DNA of 5,513 nucleotides from F23-D06 sp947165685 (GTDB taxonomy: Bacteria > Bacteroidota > Bacteroidia > Bacteroidales > WCHB1-69), in the NCBI GenBank assembly GCA_947165685.1, contig CAMVBK010000107.1:1-5513 (forward strand), given 5' to 3'. The number at the start of each line of letters is the position of its first letter. The stretch's first letter is position 1. Positions 1-5,513 of the stretch are shown one piece after another. Made by a program: the position numbers and the translations under genes. The notes beneath the pieces were generated by a model. It was not told the DNA's origin and did not search any database. It saw only the letters and a list, made by a program, of their open reading frames with translations.

Positions 1-750
1 CCCACGGTCGGCGACACCGCGGCGGTGGCTTGCGAGAGCTTCACTTGGAAAGGCCAGTCCTACACCGTTTCGGGGGATTATGACTTCCACACCACCAATG
101 TGGCAGGTTGCGACAGCTTGGTGACGCTGCACCTGACAATCAACCAACCCACGGTCGGCGACACCGCGGCGGTGGCTTGCGAGAACTTCACGTGGAAAGG
201 CCAGACCTACACCGCCTCGGGGAATTATGACTTCCATACCAACAACGCGGCAGGCTGCGACAGTTTGGTAACGTTACACCTGACCATTAACAATCCCGTT
301 CATGCCGCGCTTACGGAAACGGCTTGCGGGAGTTTCACTTGGAATGGTGAAACTTACACGGTCAGTGGCGACTATACGTACAGTCATGCAGATGCGAACG
401 GCTGCATGCAAGTGGACACGCTGCACTTGACGATCGGGCAGCCTACCACTGGCGATACCATGGTGGTCGCCTGCGATAGTTTCACCTGGAACGAGGAGAC
501 CTACACCACTTCGGGAGACTATGCCGTTCATTTGGACAATGCGGCAGGGTGCGACAGTGTGGTGACGCTCCATCTCGTTGTAAATCCATCCTACAGCATT
601 GATGTTTACGACACGGCAATGCGTGAGCATGAATATCAATTCGGCGACTTTACTATTACGCCGGCGGACAGTGGAACCTACACATACGATTTCCAGTATT
701 CTACCGCCGAAGGATGCGATAGCACTATTCATTTGATTCTCTTTGTGATG
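1..750 (+). repeat. Tandem 49-residue Cys-Trp-Gly repeats (4 clear units plus 1 degenerate)
   Basis: The units span 1-147, 148-294, 295-441 and 442-585; the first three are exactly 147 bp and the fourth 144 bp. Each encodes a first Cys, an aromatic-Thr-Trp core, a Y-T-x-SG turn and a second Cys in a GC motif before TLHLT. Units 1 and 2 are identical over their first 37 bases and differ at 7 of 49 residues. Unit 3 is more diverged, with GCMQVDTLHL in place of GCDSLVTLHL, and resembles the first repeat of the downstream gene. Bases 586-750 form a weaker fifth unit that keeps GCDS but has lost the first Cys and the Trp. Two cysteines per unit suggest a disulfide in each small beta domain; that is inference. 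I do not recognise a named family for the repeat with certainty. Confidence 0.9.
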
Positions 751-1017
751 TACAACGAAGGTGTTCCTTCCATCTACATCAATGAAATCGAAGTGTTCCC
801 CAACCCTGCGAATACCCTGCTCAACATCAAGGGCGAGAATATGCGGAAGATTTGCATATACAATGCCAATGGTCAGCTTCTTTTCACGAAAGAAGACCTC
901 GTTTCTGATTTGCAGCAGGTGGATGTTACCCGTTTTGCCTCCGGGCAGTACTTTCTGAAGGTGCAGCTTGACGATGGCCATACCGTTACGCGAAAATTCA
1001 TTGTTAGCCGTCGTTAG
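1..1017 (+). CDS. T9SS-exported Cys-repeat protein, C-terminal part (5' end outside the window)
   Basis: This is the C-terminal 338 residues of a longer protein. The frame is open from the first base and ends at TAG 1015-1017, so no start codon can be assigned; the GTG at 25 lies inside a repeat and is not a start. Residues 1-195 are four tandem repeats, each with a first Cys, a Trp (as in FTWKG), a Tyr/Ser-Gly pair and a second Cys in GCDS followed by TLHLT. Residues 196-250 are a fifth, degenerate unit without the first Cys. Residues ~265-338 are a T9SS type A sorting domain, with VFPNPANTLLNIKG, then IYNANGQLL, ASGQYFLKV and a final RKFIV. Family knowledge says such domains direct passage through the outer membrane and are usually removed during surface attachment or release. 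The catalytic or binding function, if any, lies upstream of the window. The gene may be a paralogue of the downstream protease, but only the shared repeats support that. Confidence 0.93.
   Translation, partial: PTVGDTAAVACESFTWKGQSYTVSGDYDFHTTNVAGCDSLVTLHLTINQPTVGDTAAVACENFTWKGQTYTASGNYDFHTNNAAGCDSLVTLHLTINNPVHAALTETACGSFTWNGETYTVSGDYTYSHADANGCMQVDTLHLTIGQPTTGDTMVVACDSFTWNEETYTTSGDYAVHLDNAAGCDSVVTLHLVVNPSYSIDVYDTAMREHEYQFGDFTITPADSGTYTYDFQYSTAEGCDSTIHLILFVMYNEGVPSIYINEIEVFPNPANTLLNIKGENMRKICIYNANGQLLFTKEDLVSDLQQVDVTRFASGQYFLKVQLDDGHTVTRKFIVSRR
793..1014 (+). other. T9SS type A C-terminal sorting domain
   Basis: The last ~74 residues of the upstream protein fit the Por secretion system sorting domain (TIGR04183 type). 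It opens with VFPNPANTLLNIKG, the hallmark PNP motif before a beta strand. A middle strand with a G turn follows (ICIYNANGQLL), then the GQYFLKV strand, and the domain closes with a basic-hydrophobic strand (RKFIV) four residues from the C-terminus. It acts as the outer-membrane translocation signal of Bacteroidota. Its position at the extreme C-terminus, right after the repeats, is the standard arrangement. Confidence 0.93.
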
Positions 1018-1023
1018 TGTTTT

Positions 1024-1063
1024 ACCTCTGCGAGGTGTTGTTAATGGCAACCTCAGCGGAGGT
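1024..1063 (+). other. Imperfect inverted repeat just after the upstream stop codon
   Basis: The arm at 1024-1039 (acctctgcgaggtgtt) pairs with 1049-1063 (aacctcagcggaggt) with one mismatch and single-base bulges. The 5' arm can alternatively close on itself (acctc-tgc-gaggt). There is no T-run after it, so it is not a terminator by itself. It may stabilise the 3' end of the upstream mRNA ahead of the true terminator at 1091. Chance pairing cannot be excluded. Confidence 0.4.
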
Positions 1064-1090
1064 GACGGGGAAAGGTGTTCTTTTTGAACG

Positions 1091-1141
1091 AACCCCAAAA
1101 TGGTGCGATTATGACCAATTTGGGGTTTTTTGAATTTTTTT
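1091..1141 (+). terminator. Rho-independent terminator of the upstream gene
   Basis: The arms aaccccaaaatggt (1091-1104) and accaatttggggtt (1114-1127) pair over 14 positions with one mismatch around a 9-base loop. The 3' arm runs into six T residues (1126-1131), and a second T-run follows at 1134-1141. It lies 74 bases after the TAG. The T-tract is on the + strand only, so it should terminate the upstream gene and separate its transcript from the protease gene downstream. Confidence 0.88.
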
Positions 1142-1172
1142 CAACAAAAGCCCAGTTTACCGATATTTTCTT

Positions 1173-1180
1173 TAATTTTG
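1173..1180 (+). promoter_or_regulatory. Candidate Bacteroidota -7 promoter element
   Basis: TAATTTTG matches the Bacteroidota -7 consensus TAnnTTTG exactly. It lies in AT-rich sequence between the terminator and the protease gene, which would give a leader of about 110 bases. I find no good TTTG-type -33 element at the expected distance upstream, so the call rests on one short motif. The region must contain a promoter if the terminator at 1091-1141 works, but the exact site is uncertain. Confidence 0.3.
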
Positions 1181-1196
1181 CTGACTTGAAGCAGTG

Positions 1197-1232
1197 TGTT
1201 GCGATAGGGCAAATACGCCCTTGTTGCAAACA
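1197..1232 (+). other. Possible leader hairpin upstream of the protease gene
   Basis: AGGGC (1206-1210) pairs with GCCCT (1217-1221) around a six-base loop. Outside a small internal loop, TTGC (1199-1202) pairs with GCAA (1226-1229), and the stem can extend further with a bulge. If transcription starts near 1187 the hairpin would lie near the 5' end of the mRNA. It matches no riboswitch class that I recognise. The rest of 1142-1297 is AT-rich, with no credible gene. Confidence 0.25.
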
Positions 1233-1297
1233 GAGCTTTTATCGTTTTGATTTTCAAATAATTGTTATAAGAATTGTTCACGTTAAATATTGCCGAT

Positions 1298-1375
1298 ATG
1301 AAAAATAGAAATTTACTCTCGACATTGTTCATATTGATTGTCAATATATTGATGTTTACTGAACCGGTTTCGGCC
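1298..1375 (+). other. Sec signal peptide of the C10 protease
   Basis: The first residues, MKNR, are basic. They are followed by a hydrophobic core over residues 6-20 (LLSTLFILIVNILMF) and a short polar stretch ending V-S-A at residues 24-26. Cleavage after A26 is the likeliest, with S27 possible. This sends the protein through the inner membrane, the first step of T9SS or other outer-membrane export. Confidence 0.88.
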
Positions 1376-4300
1376 TCACCGGTGGACACGGCAGATGCGC
1401 GGAATGCGGCCACGCGCTTCTACAACATGCGGACGGGAAGGTCAGCGGCGGGGAACGCCAAGCTGGTTTACACCCGGCAGACCGCACCGGAAAGGACGAA
1501 CATGCAGACGTCCCCCGTTAACGCCCTTTACGTTTTCAATTTCGACCACGGCTTCGTGATGGTCGCCGCAGACACGCGGGTACGGCCCGTTCTCGCCTAC
1601 TCCACCGAATCGACTTTCCGGCCGGAAAACCTTCCGCCGCAACTGCAACAGCTTTTGGACGACTACGCGGCGGAAATCGAGATGGCGACCCTGACGACCA
1701 CAGGGACGCAGCACTCCGACACCGAAAGCGAATGGGGGCGTCTGCGCTCCGGGGACCTGCGTTCGACGACCGCCACGGCTGTCGTGCCTCCCCTGATACA
1801 GACCTCCTGGAACCAGAACAGTCCGTACAATTTGTTCTGTCCGGCCGACGCGAACGGTCCGGGCGGTCATGCCTACGCCGGATGCGTGTCCACGACGTTG
1901 GCCCAACTCCTGCGCTACTGGCGGTTTCCGGCCAATGGCGTCGGCAGCCACAGCTACAATGCGAACTTCTCCAACCAAGGCTACAGCGACTACGGCACCT
2001 TGAGTGCCGACTTCAGCACGGGGAACTACAATTACAGTCTGATGCCCAATAGTTTGACCAACGCCTCGCAAAGTGAAATCAACGAAGTGGCCAAGTTGAT
2101 TTACCACTGCGGCGTAGCTGCAGAGATGATGTACGGCCCCTACGGCAGCGGGGCATACGACAACAAAGCCTTGGCCGCGTTGCAAGATCATTTCGGCTAT
2201 ACGGGAGCGCAGTTGGTCAGGAAGTTAAACTACACATCCGCCGCCTGGACCAGCCTCATCAAAGGGGAATTAGACAACCTGCGGCCGGTCTATTACAGCG
2301 GCAACGGCAGCTCGGGCGGCCATGCGTTCATTTGCGACGGTTACGACAGCGAGGACTACTTCCATTTCAACTGGGGCTGGAGCGGAAATTACAACGGCTA
2401 CTACACCCTTTCAGGCCTTACGCCCGGCAACTATGACTTCAGCAACAACCAAATCGCCATCATCGGCATTGACGCATCGCAGCCCAAAATACACCCTAAT
2501 GTTCGCTCTCTGAGCTTTCTCACCGAAGCGGGCAGCGTCAGCGCACCCAAGACCATTTCCGTATTGGCGACCCTCTTGCAAGAGCCCATCACCGTCACGG
2601 TCTCTGGCGACTTCAAAATCAGCACTGACGGGCAACTTTTCACCACCTCGCTTCTCATGGGCAACACGGGCGGCACACTGTTTGTACGGCACGAGCCGAC
2701 AACGAGCGAAAGCACGGACTTCGGGATACTGCGATTTGTATCTGGCGCGACAACAGACAGTGTTTCACTGACGGGGAACATTTATAGCCTCCATGACCTG
2801 TGTCTTCCTCCCGAACACCTCCACGTCAGTTCCCAAGACCTGCAACACATCACGCTGAGTTGGGAAGAACCTGTCATCGCATCCGATCCGCAAACACTCT
2901 CTTGGTGCACCGGAGCCTTAGAGAGTCGCTTCGGATACAGCTCCAACTACCAAGCCGTTATGGCACAGCGGTTTGCCGACACCGATTTGTTGAACCTGCA
3001 TCTGAGAACGCTGACCGCCATTGAGTTCTATGCCGATGCGGACGCTACGGTGTTCAAAGCTGTCGTCTATCAAGGAGGTCAATACAACGGTTCCTCCTTT
3101 GACCCTGGGGTCTTGGTGCTGTCCCAGGACATTGACAGAAACACTCTGACCCTCAATAGCTGGAACCGTGTGGAGCTCTCGTCCCCCGTAACGGTTAATG
3201 CCGCGCAGGAACTGTGGATCGGCATTTACGTGGAAGCTCCGGGCGGCACCTATTGTCTGCCCCTAAGTCCAGGCACCGCGCCGGGCAAAGGGAGCATTGT
3301 CGGTCTCTACTCCAACAATTCCATCAGTTGGAGCGAGCGTTACAACAACCGATCCTTCTGCGTGCGGGGTGTCGTGGAGAACACGCAATCGGTCACGGAC
3401 TATCAGATTTTGCGGGACGAAACCATCATTGGTTCCACCACAGCTGTCAGTTTTGAAGACATTGTGAACAGCACAGACACCTACCGCTACACCGTGACCG
3501 CGAACTGGAGCAACGGATGCAGTGCTTCGGCAGAACAAACGTTCACCAACATCGCCCAAATCTCGTGCGTTCCCCAAGCAGTGGATTTTTACACCAAACA
3601 AGGCCATAACAATCTGACACAAAAAGTTTTCGTTAGTGGGAACGGACTAAGCGAAGACATCCAAGCAGACGCGACCGGCAACTTTCTGATCAGCACAGAC
3701 TCCGTTTCATTCACCCATTCCGCCACGCTGCCGTCTATGGGGGGTATCCTGTTCGTGAGATATACGCCAGCCTCAAACGCGGCCCCATTCGAGACCGGAC
3801 AAATCGTACTCCAAAGCGGCGGCATCGGCGCGAGCATCCCGCTCTCGGGCCAAAGTTCCAAAGGCTGCAATCCGCCCCGGGACCTTGAGATCAGTCTCTC
3901 CGGCAACATGGTCGATTTGACTTGGGAGGCGCCTGACATTCCCGTTGTACAACAAGACGAACTGACATGGATGACCGCCCTCAACAACTACAGCACCGGG
4001 TATAGCGGCAACATGTCGCTGTTCATCGCGCAACGCTTCGACACGGCAGACCTCTCCCCTCACCATGGCCGGCGGCTCAAGAAAATCTCTTTCATTCCTA
4101 ACGCCGCCGTCACGAGCTATAGAGTCGTGGTGTTCAAGGGCGGCCATGCCGTAAATAACTACTCTTTTACCTCGGGCACGCAAATTGTGGATCAAACCGT
4201 AAACATCTCCACTCTCGAAATGGGAATTTGGAACACGATTGAATTAGACACTCCCGTCACTATCGATGCCGGGCAGGAGCTATGGTTCGGCATCTATTTG

Positions 4301-5513
4301 GAAGCCCCAAGTGGGAGTTACCCCATCCGATATGCCACCCCGGCAGTGTCAAAAAAAGGATGTCTGGTCAAATCCGCAACTTCAACCTATTGGACAGAGT
4401 ATTCAACCAACTACAGTTTTGCGCTGAAGGCCACCATAGAAGACGCCCTAATTTCGCTGACACACTATGAAGCAGACCGCAACGGGGTCTTGGCAGGGCA
4501 AACTTCCGGCACCTCATATACGGACCAATTGATTTACAACGGGGACTACCGCTATGATGTATGGGCGGTGTGGAGCGACGGTTGCCGGGCGGCGGCGAGA
4601 GGCATGGTGACAGCAAGCGAGCTCTGCGACCCACAAGGACAAACCTTCAATGCCGAGAGTTGTGACAGTTACTCTTGGAAGGGTGTAATCTATACGGAAT
4701 CAGGTACTTACATCCATGAATACACTTTACCTGACGGATGTCCGGCTGTGGACACTCTGCATTTGACGGTGAATGCCGCAGATCACACGGATCTCGTAGA
4801 GACTGTCTGCGGCAGCTACACGTGGCACGGCACAACATACAATACATCAGGTGTTTACACTTACGATTACACCAACGAGCATGGATGTGAGAGTCAAGAT
4901 ATCCTGTATCTCACTGTCAACCACGGCACGCACAACATCGAAACCGAATCCGTCTGTGACAGCTACGAATGGCACGGCGAAACTTACACCGAATCAGGGA
5001 TTTACACCTACGACTACGCCAATGCCAACGGGTGTGCCAGCGCGGATACGCTGCACCTGATCGTAAATTCCAGCTATACCACACCAATTTCCGCTGAAAT
5101 CTGCGAGGGCGACAGCTACAACTTCTTCGGGCAACAGCTCACCACGGCGGGAACTTATTCCCACACGCTGCAGTCCGTCCACGGTTGCGACAGCGTGATT
5201 ATGCTGACCTTGGCGGTCAACGATGTCTTCAACACCCCGATTACCGCTGAAATCTGCGAGGGCGGCAGCTACAACTTCTTCGGGCAAAACCTCACCACGA
5301 CGGGAACGTATTCCCACACGTTGCAATCCATCCACGGCTGCGACAGCGTGATTTCGCTGACCCTGACGGTCAACGATGTCTTCAACACGCCGATCACCGC
5401 TGAAATCTGCGAAGGCGGCAGCTACAACTTCTTCGGGCAGACTTTGACCACGGCGGGAACTTACACCCACACGTTGCAAAGCGTCCACGGCTGCGACAGC
5501 GTGATTTCGCTGA
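1298..5513 (+). CDS. Secreted C10 (streptopain-like) cysteine protease with duplicated FN3 modules and Cys repeats (3' end outside the window)
   Basis: This is a cysteine protease precursor of peptidase family C10, the family of streptococcal SpeB and Prevotella interpain A. The 1405 complete codons contain no stop and the frame is still open at the window end. The ATG at 1298 is chosen because it opens directly into a signal peptide. No Shine-Dalgarno precedes it, only AT-rich sequence, as is normal in Bacteroidota. In order it shows a signal peptide (1-26), a Spi-like prodomain (~29-160), the protease (~163-392), a duplicated beta-sandwich plus split-FN3 module (~397-755 and 757-1107) and Cys repeats from 1122 onward. 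The active site looks complete: Q173 in SWNQNSPYN, C196 in AGCVSTTLAQ, H342 in GGHAF, and N358-W359 in HFNWGW. C10 proteases are normally about 400 residues, so this one carries more than 1000 extra. It is probably exported to the cell surface or medium; a T9SS sorting domain beyond the window is expected but not seen. Substrate is unknown; host proteins are a guess from the family. Confidence 0.93.
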   Translation, partial: MKNRNLLSTLFILIVNILMFTEPVSASPVDTADARNAATRFYNMRTGRSAAGNAKLVYTRQTAPERTNMQTSPVNALYVFNFDHGFVMVAADTRVRPVLAYSTESTFRPENLPPQLQQLLDDYAAEIEMATLTTTGTQHSDTESEWGRLRSGDLRSTTATAVVPPLIQTSWNQNSPYNLFCPADANGPGGHAYAGCVSTTLAQLLRYWRFPANGVGSHSYNANFSNQGYSDYGTLSADFSTGNYNYSLMPNSLTNASQSEINEVAKLIYHCGVAAEMMYGPYGSGAYDNKALAALQDHFGYTGAQLVRKLNYTSAAWTSLIKGELDNLRPVYYSGNGSSGGHAFICDGYDSEDYFHFNWGWSGNYNGYYTLSGLTPGNYDFSNNQIAIIGIDASQPKIHPNVRSLSFLTEAGSVSAPKTISVLATLLQEPITVTVSGDFKISTDGQLFTTSLLMGNTGGTLFVRHEPTTSESTDFGILRFVSGATTDSVSLTGNIYSLHDLCLPPEHLHVSSQDLQHITLSWEEPVIASDPQTLSWCTGALESRFGYSSNYQAVMAQRFADTDLLNLHLRTLTAIEFYADADATVFKAVVYQGGQYNGSSFDPGVLVLSQDIDRNTLTLNSWNRVELSSPVTVNAAQELWIGIYVEAPGGTYCLPLSPGTAPGKGSIVGLYSNNSISWSERYNNRSFCVRGVVENTQSVTDYQILRDETIIGSTTAVSFEDIVNSTDTYRYTVTANWSNGCSASAEQTFTNIAQISCVPQAVDFYTKQGHNNLTQKVFVSGNGLSEDIQADATGNFLISTDSVSFTHSATLPSMGGILFVRYTPASNAAPFETGQIVLQSGGIGASIPLSGQSSKGCNPPRDLEISLSGNMVDLTWEAPDIPVVQQDELTWMTALNNYSTGYSGNMSLFIAQRFDTADLSPHHGRRLKKISFIPNAAVTSYRVVVFKGGHAVNNYSFTSGTQIVDQTVNISTLEMGIWNTIELDTPVTIDAGQELWFGIYLEAPSGSYPIRYATPAVSKKGCLVKSATSTYWTEYSTNYSFALKATIEDALISLTHYEADRNGVLAGQTSGTSYTDQLIYNGDYRYDVWAVWSDGCRAAARGMVTASELCDPQGQTFNAESCDSYSWKGVIYTESGTYIHEYTLPDGCPAVDTLHLTVNAADHTDLVETVCGSYTWHGTTYNTSGVYTYDYTNEHGCESQDILYLTVNHGTHNIETESVCDSYEWHGETYTESGIYTYDYANANGCASADTLHLIVNSSYTTPISAEICEGDSYNFFGQQLTTAGTYSHTLQSVHGCDSVIMLTLAVNDVFNTPITAEICEGGSYNFFGQNLTTTGTYSHTLQSIHGCDSVISLTLTVNDVFNTPITAEICEGGSYNFFGQTLTTAGTYTHTLQSVHGCDSVISL
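1382..1777 (+). other. Spi-like inhibitory prodomain of the C10 protease
   Basis: Residues ~29-160 lie between the signal peptide and the protease. The segment NALYVFNFDHGFVMVAADTR followed by VRPVLAYS matches the conserved core of the C10 propeptide (Spi / inhibitor I69 family), in which a 'Y-x-F-N ... GFV-x-V-x-D-x-x-x-P-x-L-x-Y-S' pattern is typical. An amphipathic stretch rich in Leu and Gln (about residues 103-115) follows. In known members this domain keeps the zymogen inactive and is cut away on maturation. The exact maturation site cannot be read; the Ser/Thr/Ala-rich linker at about 151-162 is the likely zone. Confidence 0.8.
1784..2473 (+). other. Peptidase C10 catalytic domain
   Basis: The domain covers residues ~163-392. 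Q173 (SWNQNSPYN) fits the oxyanion-hole Gln. C196 in the helix start AGCVSTTLAQ fits the nucleophile; it is followed by LRYWRFP, matching the usual 'YHxYP'-like continuation. H342 (GGHAFICDGY) is the general base, and N358-W359 in HFNWGWSGNYNGYYTLSGL form the conserved tail. The Cys-to-His distance of 146 residues is close to that of SpeB. A second Cys, C346, lies four residues after the catalytic His. All key residues are present, so activity is expected. Confidence 0.92.
2486..4618 (+). repeat. Two-copy ~356-residue module: beta-sandwich plus split FN3
   Basis: Copy 1 covers residues ~397-755 and copy 2 ~757-1107. Landmarks recur with an almost constant offset: GDFKISTD at 437 and GNFLISTD at 794 (357), CLPP at 502 and CNPP at 857 (355), and the block starting WN at 622 and 978 (356). 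The blocks 622-648 and 978-1004 share 18 of 27 residues. Each copy begins with a beta-sandwich of the 'SGDF.IST' type common in Bacteroidota exoproteins. It continues with an FN3-like start (CxPP ... LSWEEP or LTWEAP), an insert (~529-697 and ~889-1049), and an FN3-like end (YQILRDETIIG ... YTVTANWSNGC; VLAGQ ... YDVWAVWSDGC). These look like accessory adhesion or spacer domains; no binding partner can be deduced. Confidence 0.82.
4661..5513 (+). repeat. Tandem Cys repeats in the protease C-terminal region (at least 6 units, two subtypes)
   Basis: First-Cys positions are residues 1122, 1171, 1220, 1269, 1320 and 1371 (bases 4661, 4808, 4955, 5102, 5255, 5408). The period is therefore 49, 49, 49, 51 and 51 residues. 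Units 1-3 carry an S-Y-x-W-x-G core like the repeats of the upstream gene. Units 4-6 carry SYNFFGQ and a longer linker (NDVFNTPITAEI). Every complete unit keeps a second Cys in a GC motif. By hand count, units 5 and 6 differ at 13 of the 106 bases that can be compared, which suggests recent duplication. The array runs off the window end, so the total number is unknown. Confidence 0.92.

Noticed and set aside
1..585. CRISPR-like or mobile-element repeat
   Set aside because: The period is 147 bp, stays in frame, and shows protein-level conservation with cysteines, so these are coding repeats and not a CRISPR array or insertion sequence ends.
274..1098. Long minus-strand open frame of 274 codons
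   Set aside because: It lies antisense to the repeat gene and sorting domain, runs through the terminator, and encodes no recognisable domain. The + strand frame has clear domain motifs, so this is a shadow.
1075..1308. Small + strand open frame of 77 codons in the intergenic region
   Set aside because: It spans the intrinsic terminator and the start of the protease gene, has no signal or domain, and its composition is that of AT-rich non-coding DNA.
1442..2191. Minus-strand open frame of 249 codons
   Set aside because: It is antisense to the prodomain and catalytic domain of the C10 protease, where the + frame carries the active-site motifs. The openness follows from GC-rich codon usage.
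3773..4195. Minus-strand open frames within the protease accessory region (also 3263-3622 and 3589-3987)
   Set aside because: They overlap each other and the continuous + strand frame with its duplicated modules; none shows a recognisable motif.
4994..5488. Minus-strand open frame encoding a repetitive protein
   Set aside because: Its repetition simply mirrors the 153-bp repeats of the + strand gene; there is no independent start context or domain.

Overview
The window comes from a member of the Bacteroidota, most likely Bacteroidales. The first gene ends in a type IX secretion system (T9SS) C-terminal sorting domain. The second encodes a streptopain-like C10 cysteine protease of the kind found in Porphyromonas and Prevotella. 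There is no Shine-Dalgarno sequence before the only visible start codon, as is usual in that phylum. I cannot name a genus.

Both genes are on the + strand and both are cut by the window edges. Bases 1-1017 are the 3' end of a secreted repeat protein: four clear ~49-residue Cys-Trp-Gly repeats, one degenerate repeat that has lost its first cysteine, then the T9SS sorting domain. Bases 1018-1297 are AT-rich and intergenic. They hold an imperfect hairpin, a strong intrinsic terminator (1091-1141), a weak Bacteroidota-type promoter candidate (1173-1180) and a possible leader hairpin (1197-1232).

Bases 1298-5513 are one uninterrupted reading frame of 1405 complete codons, still open at the window end. 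In order it encodes a signal peptide, a Spi-like inhibitory prodomain, a C10 protease domain with all expected active-site residues (Q173, C196, H342, N358, W359), a ~356-residue module present twice (beta-sandwich plus an FN3-like domain split by a ~165-residue insert), and at least six Cys-containing repeats. The first three of these repeats have a 49-residue period and match those of the upstream gene; the next three have a 51-residue period and a different core.

The two genes appear to be neighbouring members of one family of exported, repeat-bearing surface or secreted proteins. They share a repeat type but are probably transcribed separately because a terminator lies between them. I see no defence system, RNA gene, CRISPR array, transposase or other mobile element. 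The notable content is the architecture of the protease and the repeats shared across two adjacent genes.
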